A DNA stretch of 64,000 nt from Plebeiibacterium marinum (GTDB lineage Bacteria; Bacteroidota; Bacteroidia; Bacteroidales; Marinilabiliaceae): the NCBI RefSeq assembly GCF_026013615.1, contig NZ_JAPDPI010000008.1:85030-149029 (forward strand), written 5' to 3'. The notes below the pieces were generated by a model. The model saw only the letters and a list, made by a program, of their open reading frames with translations. It ran no database searches and was not told the origin of the DNA. Each line of letters starts with the position of its first letter. Positions within the stretch are counted from its first letter, which is position 1. Both the position numbers and the translations under genes were made by a program. Positions 63,501 through 64,000 of the stretch are shown here, piece by piece.

Positions 63501-63537
63501 AGGTAATTTTGGAATCAATATTCTTTCGGGGTGGTAA
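60514..63537 (+). CDS. Surface protein: gluzincin metalloprotease, TolB-like propeller and Omp85-like barrel
   Basis: The 1007-residue protein has a signal peptide (1-23). A zinc metalloprotease domain follows with HEMVH (about 137-141) and the downstream Glu ligand in WMIEGMAEYLS (about 166). PD40/TolB beta-propeller repeats run from about 285 to 560 (APSVSPDGEKLIFLSERD, PVVSADGSKVFFLSDRDG). A C-terminal beta barrel from about 640 resembles BamA/Omp85 surface antigens (NLEWRIPFSG, FYDAGLTW, final aromatic). The catalytic and propeller parts should lie in the periplasm or on the surface. Substrate unknown. Long gene-poor DNA precedes it and a strong hairpin follows. Confidence 0.85.
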   Translation: MRRRFVYFFMVFGFLLHSNVAFAQYFGQNKPSYKQFDFEQLKTPHFEIYHYCKSDSLIKSIAQKSEQWYRFHQQVLLDTFKVRNPLLLYSSHADFQQTNAIHGYIGIGTGGVTEGFKKRIVMPLGFSEHQTNHVLGHEMVHAFQYDLLQRNSSLGLASIQNIPLWMIEGMAEYLSVGNTDGHTVLWMRDALIHNKFPSLKTMTVDYRYSPYRYGQAFWSYIANTYGEQYVSHLFTETAYQGIENAISDVLFISMDSLSHVWKESMEQHLLRNVNDSTFSVHGERILSRRNSGRYNLAPSVSPDGEKLIFLSERDLFSLDLFLADAKTGEVLKKIYTSTNSDQIDDINYMETSGTWAPDSKHFAYVAYIKGKSALVVFDVEKAKLVSEIDIPQVDAFSYPAWSPNGDYIVFTGLKEGISDLYLFEVETKEVRNITRDHYCNLQASWDKEGDVIYYITDAPSPTQERVVSTQYNIAKIDLASLTKDVIPTFDGAQNMNPVVSADGSKVFFLSDRDGTRNLYFIDEKRSGLKQVTFYPTGITGITAMAPALNISKNYLYYNMLWEGEFSILRAHVSQIQKTAVEVSDKKVDFYASRLMPYSSFPSMVDQNLVHTDFVPVVEKDSFYTEPVKAKFKLDYIGNTSMGVMTGRYGAGMAGSVEARFSDILGDHMLYTGVSINGEIYDFGGQVAYVNQKRPLKLGVSLSHIPYQTGYFNVEEDGESGEGNLAYYFRRTFIDKLSLFSYYPINKSHRIEFGISGANYSYRTEKVENYSYYYSLSNQKSKLIESPDPFAVGIFDLAYVIDNARFGLASPIEGKRIRFAYERYIHGVNMNTFLFDFRKYFRFKPYTLAYRMYHYGRYGSGSDDTRLFDVFIGYPWYVRGYESGNFYGDEQDGQISTNQLWGSKAVVSNLEWRIPFSGPRDYAWIRSQLFFSELAVFYDAGLTWDSNSSPEFSFTTRSQNKRIPVMSTGMALRFNLLGAIIIEPYYAFPIHQGKIHEGNFGINILSGW

Positions 63538-63570
63538 AGGTTAAAAGGATATTATTTGATCATAAAATAG

Positions 63571-63603
63571 ACTAAGGATTTCGTAAAGGTTGAAATCCTT
63601 AGT
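63571..63603 (+). terminator. Strong hairpin after the protease-propeller-barrel gene
   Basis: ACTAAGGATTTC / GAAATCCTTAGT form a perfect 12-bp stem with a 9-nt loop, 33 bp past the stop. There is no clear T-run. Confidence 0.65.
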
Positions 63604-63765
63604 ATGATATGTCTGTAAACGAAATTTAGAATTCAACTTTCGCTAATTTTGCTGAGGAGCTATGCAGTTGGGCAAAGAAGCATACTAATTTTTTACTAAA
63701 ATTTAGGAGTCTAATAATTTTAACATAGCAGCCCCTCATAATACTTCAGAATAGTAAAAAAGAAT
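63604..63765. other. Intergenic region before transketolase
   Basis: Nothing was recognised apart from the promoter match that follows. Confidence 0.4.
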
Positions 63766-63773
63766 TACCTTTG
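63766..63773 (+). promoter_or_regulatory. Candidate -7 element for transketolase
   Basis: TACCTTTG is a particularly good match to TAnnTTTG. It predicts a leader of about 75 nt before the ATG at 63855. Confidence 0.6.
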
Positions 63774-63854
63774 TTACGTTTTTCAAATAAAAAAAGGATC
63801 ATAGGGGAAAAAAGCATCTTTTTAAAGAGTTAAACCCAAAATTTATTTTTAAAA

Positions 63855-64000
63855 ATGAGTAATGTAACAGTGAACAGAGCGGCAGATAACATCAGATTAC
63901 TGTCCGCAGCAATGGTTGAAAAAGCAAAATCAGGACACCCGGGCGGCGCCATGGGAGGAGCAGATTTTATTAACATTCTTTATTCTGAGTACCTTAACTA
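63855..64000 (+). CDS. tkt: Transketolase, N-terminal fragment (3' partial)
   Basis: Only the first 48 codons are inside the window. They read ADNIRLLSAAMVEKAKSGHP and GGAMGGADFI, the thiamine-diphosphate-domain start of transketolase, with the conserved GHPG histidine loop. The enzyme moves two-carbon units in the pentose phosphate pathway. The gene continues beyond the window; whether it is single-chain or split cannot be told. Confidence 0.93.
   Translation, partial: MSNVTVNRAADNIRLLSAAMVEKAKSGHPGGAMGGADFINILYSEYLN

Overview
The window looks like a contiguous piece of an AT-rich chromosome from a Bacteroidota bacterium, probably class Bacteroidia and near the Marinilabiliales-type marine or sediment lineages; the genus cannot be fixed from sequence alone. 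Supporting signs are type IX secretion parts (PorP/SprF, PorQ, a type B sorting domain), two-component-type beta-propeller sensors, a sigma-54 gene, a B12-dependent methylmalonyl-CoA mutase pair, and repeated matches to the Bacteroidota -7 promoter element TAnnTTTG in place of E. coli-type promoters. I saw no tRNA, rRNA, CRISPR array, prophage or complete insertion sequence.

Layout. 1-5 kb: a TPR-Ig-caspase protein, cut by the window edge, followed 5 bp later by a propeller-SpoIIE sensor phosphatase. 5-7 kb: a PAP2-like membrane protein and rpoN. 7.2-9.6 kb: a secreted Cys-rich peptide divergent from a histidine kinase/response regulator pair, with helically phased repeats between them. 9.9-19 kb: a TPR/PD40/SPOR protein, a nucleobase permease, an SLC12-type transporter, a membrane glycosyltransferase and a methyltransferase-glycosyltransferase fusion. 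19-21 kb: coaD and a TlpA-like protein. 21.3-30.1 kb: a type IX cargo operon (type B cargo, PorP/SprF partner, PD40-PKD protein, unknown secreted protein, second propeller-SpoIIE sensor). 30-37 kb: a thioredoxin-TPR protein and the mutA/mutB pair, interrupted by a four-helix-bundle gene between inverted heptamer arrays. 37-41 kb: an unknown protein, an LpxH-like phosphoesterase, a glycosyltransferase and an ArsC-like protein. 41-51 kb: housekeeping genes (prfB with its +1 frameshift, mreB, purH, pfkA, ispH, cmk) plus a dead trypsin-fold TPR protein and PorQ. 51-64 kb: a DMT transporter, LPP20-like protein, recX, aldehyde dehydrogenase, a chemoreceptor split at a T8 tract, a MscS channel, unknown and repeat-rich DNA, a protease-propeller-barrel protein and the start of transketolase.

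How the genes fit together. Most of the window is core metabolism and envelope biology. Two propeller-SpoIIE proteins could couple periplasmic sensing to a cytoplasmic serine-phosphatase output, one beside a caspase-like protease and one at the end of a type IX cargo operon. The glycosyltransferase pair at 16-19 kb fits polyprenyl-phosphate-sugar synthesis followed by extracytoplasmic transfer.

The strongest candidates for undescribed biology are: (i) a 12-unit array of 21-bp repeats that reverses orientation at a palindromic centre (59866-60108); (ii) the four-helix-bundle gene framed by inverted heptamer arrays between mutA and mutB (33874-34318); (iii) the Cys-rich peptide/Cys-bearing sensor locus with four phased TGTTAW repeats (7185-9585); and (iv) the caspase/SpoIIE gene pair. 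All functions are inferred by reading motifs; no database search was run.
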